Below, piece by piece: positions 62,794 to 64,000 of a stretch of DNA of 64,000 nt. Origin of the DNA: Alisma plantago-aquatica (lineage: Eukaryota; Streptophyta; Magnoliopsida; Alismatales; Alismataceae). The stretch covers positions 542,398,879 to 542,462,878 of the forward strand of contig OY856413.1 in NCBI GenBank assembly GCA_963693085.1, given 5' to 3'. Below the pieces are notes generated by a model. The model did not search any database and was not told the origin of the DNA. It saw only the letters and a list, made by a program, of their open reading frames with translations. Within the stretch, counting starts at the first letter, position 1. Each line of letters begins with the position of its first letter. A program made the position numbers and the translations under genes.

Positions 62794-63589
62794 TTTGTAT
62801 ATTTGAGGGTTAATTGTGTGCCTTAATCTAATTAACTTCTATCTATATATGCAAAAAAATCCAGACAATCTTACCTTATCTACTTATTATTATTTTACAT
62901 TATTAAAATAATTAACTTTTTTTAAGAATATATACATTCACATTTATAACAAATCAATATGTAAATGCAAATCAAGTTCCAAAACTTGAACCAGAGTTCT
63001 CAAAAATGAATTTTATTTAACTTATTACTCACATTAATAATAGTGAAAGTCTTAATGTAATGTATATAAGACTCCAAGAAAAAGAATATCCTATTGACAT
63101 GGTAAATTATTTTAAATTACCAAGTATTTGGATTTGAGCACGATGCTTGGTGTTGTTGGTCATATCCAATTCTACTCATGTTTTTTTTGTTTGGTCATAT
63201 CCAATTTTACTCATTTTTTTCATTCTCCATTATCAATAGAATTTCTAAAATTGAGTGAGACAAGGTATCATTTATGGTGAAAATATCATTTCATTAGAAT
63301 AACATTACAACCCTTTCTAAAAATCTATCATTGTTGGTCAATAAAGAAAATTACTAAATCGTATTCTAGAAATCATGTCTTTCAAAAAACAAAAAATTAA
63401 TTGCATGATTTCCTAAAACAATTCTCAATTATAAATAGATATGAATATTGTTCATAAACTGTTTTTTAAAGATAAATAGAAACTTTATTCATAAAAATTA
63501 GTTTGGGATAACTAAATTGTGTAGTTTTACCCATCCATAAATGATGCAATTTGCAAAAACAATTATTATATATATAGGCCCATTGTCAT
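62794..63589. repeat. Diverged resumption of the tandem unit
   Basis: From about 62872 the sequence follows 25401..26085 and its copy-2 equivalent, but with clearly more differences than elsewhere among the copies. It has no ORFs. The first 80 bases match nothing else I can see. Confidence 0.7.
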
Positions 63590-64000
63590 TGTGATGACAA
63601 ATCTCAAACATCGAATAATTACAAATGCAGAAGCATTCATCAACAACGGATTACTAAAAATCACTAAAAATTAAAACCATTTACAAAGAGATCCAAATAC
63701 AGGGAAACTTCCTAGAACAAGAGCCAATGTATTTTATTTATTCATAAGTACATATCTTGTACCATCCCTTCTCAAGGGTTACAAACATCAACTGCTCTGT
63801 TAAAACTATACACAAGCAGTATAAGAACCTCGAGGCATTAAGCCAAAATCTCATATTGATTCATTAATGTTCAAACTACTAACTCCAAGGACCTGAGAGT
63901 ACAGAGATGACACATAGGACTTCTATCTACAAGACACGACTCACAGTACACTCAACCTGAGTTGTCACTGGTGTCCTTACTACTGCTGATGTTCTTCCTC
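63590..64000. mobile_element. Probable start of another LTR
   Basis: The unit sequence stops at GTCAT (63585..63589), where TGTGATGACAAATCTC begins; TGTGA is a common LTR start. The remaining 411 bases are unrelated to the tandem unit and have no ORF of note. The element continues beyond the window. Confidence 0.4.

Overview
The window is nuclear DNA of a flowering plant. It is AT-rich and almost entirely made of nested transposable elements. Plant diagnostics are Ty3/gypsy chromovirus and Ty1/copia polyproteins, LTRs primed by initiator-tRNA-Met (TGGTATCAGAGC), a tRNA-derived SINE head and the plant telomere motif TTTAGGG. The species cannot be named from this. There is no conventional multi-exon gene, no rRNA or tRNA gene and no CRISPR array. 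The only cellular-gene candidate is a 57-residue predicted secreted peptide present in two copies. Backbone: a unit of about 11 kb occurs as direct tandem copies. Copy 1 is 1..30637, copy 2 is 30638..47163, and a partial copy 3 is 47164..49541 with a more diverged resumption near 62872..63589. Copies 1 and 2 are about 11.3 and 10.7 kb once insertions are subtracted. A 443-bp MITE plus (TA)n expansions in copy 1 account for nearly all of the difference. Because the copies serve as empty sites for one another, most insertions can be placed to the base with 5-bp target duplications. Copy 1 carries a 19.3-kb leftward LTR element (1677..20984) with 3.3-kb LTRs and no coding capacity. Nested in it are a rightward chromovirus (3900..9397, TSD TACTG) with a gag-pol frame broken by seven stops and one frameshift, and a probable solo LTR (11850..16866) with an array of palindromic CGGTCTCAAGACCG repeats. 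Copy 2 carries a leftward Ty1/copia element (31101..36877) whose RT-RNase H frame is intact. Its gag is interrupted by ten perfect TTTAGGG repeats. Copy 3 runs into an old rightward copia element (49006..62793), split inside integrase by a non-autonomous element (51732..58992) with 3.3-kb LTRs and only a 671-bp interior. A further LTR probably begins at 63590. The coding parts work together only as retrotransposon polyproteins (gag, protease, integrase, RT, RNase H), and all appear defective. The two large non-coding elements keep PBS and 3'-end signals, so they could only have moved using another element's proteins. Points most worth a second look: the telomeric tract inside gag, the duplicated secreted-peptide gene, the palindrome array, and a duplicated polypurine-tract module inside the LTR of the 19-kb element.
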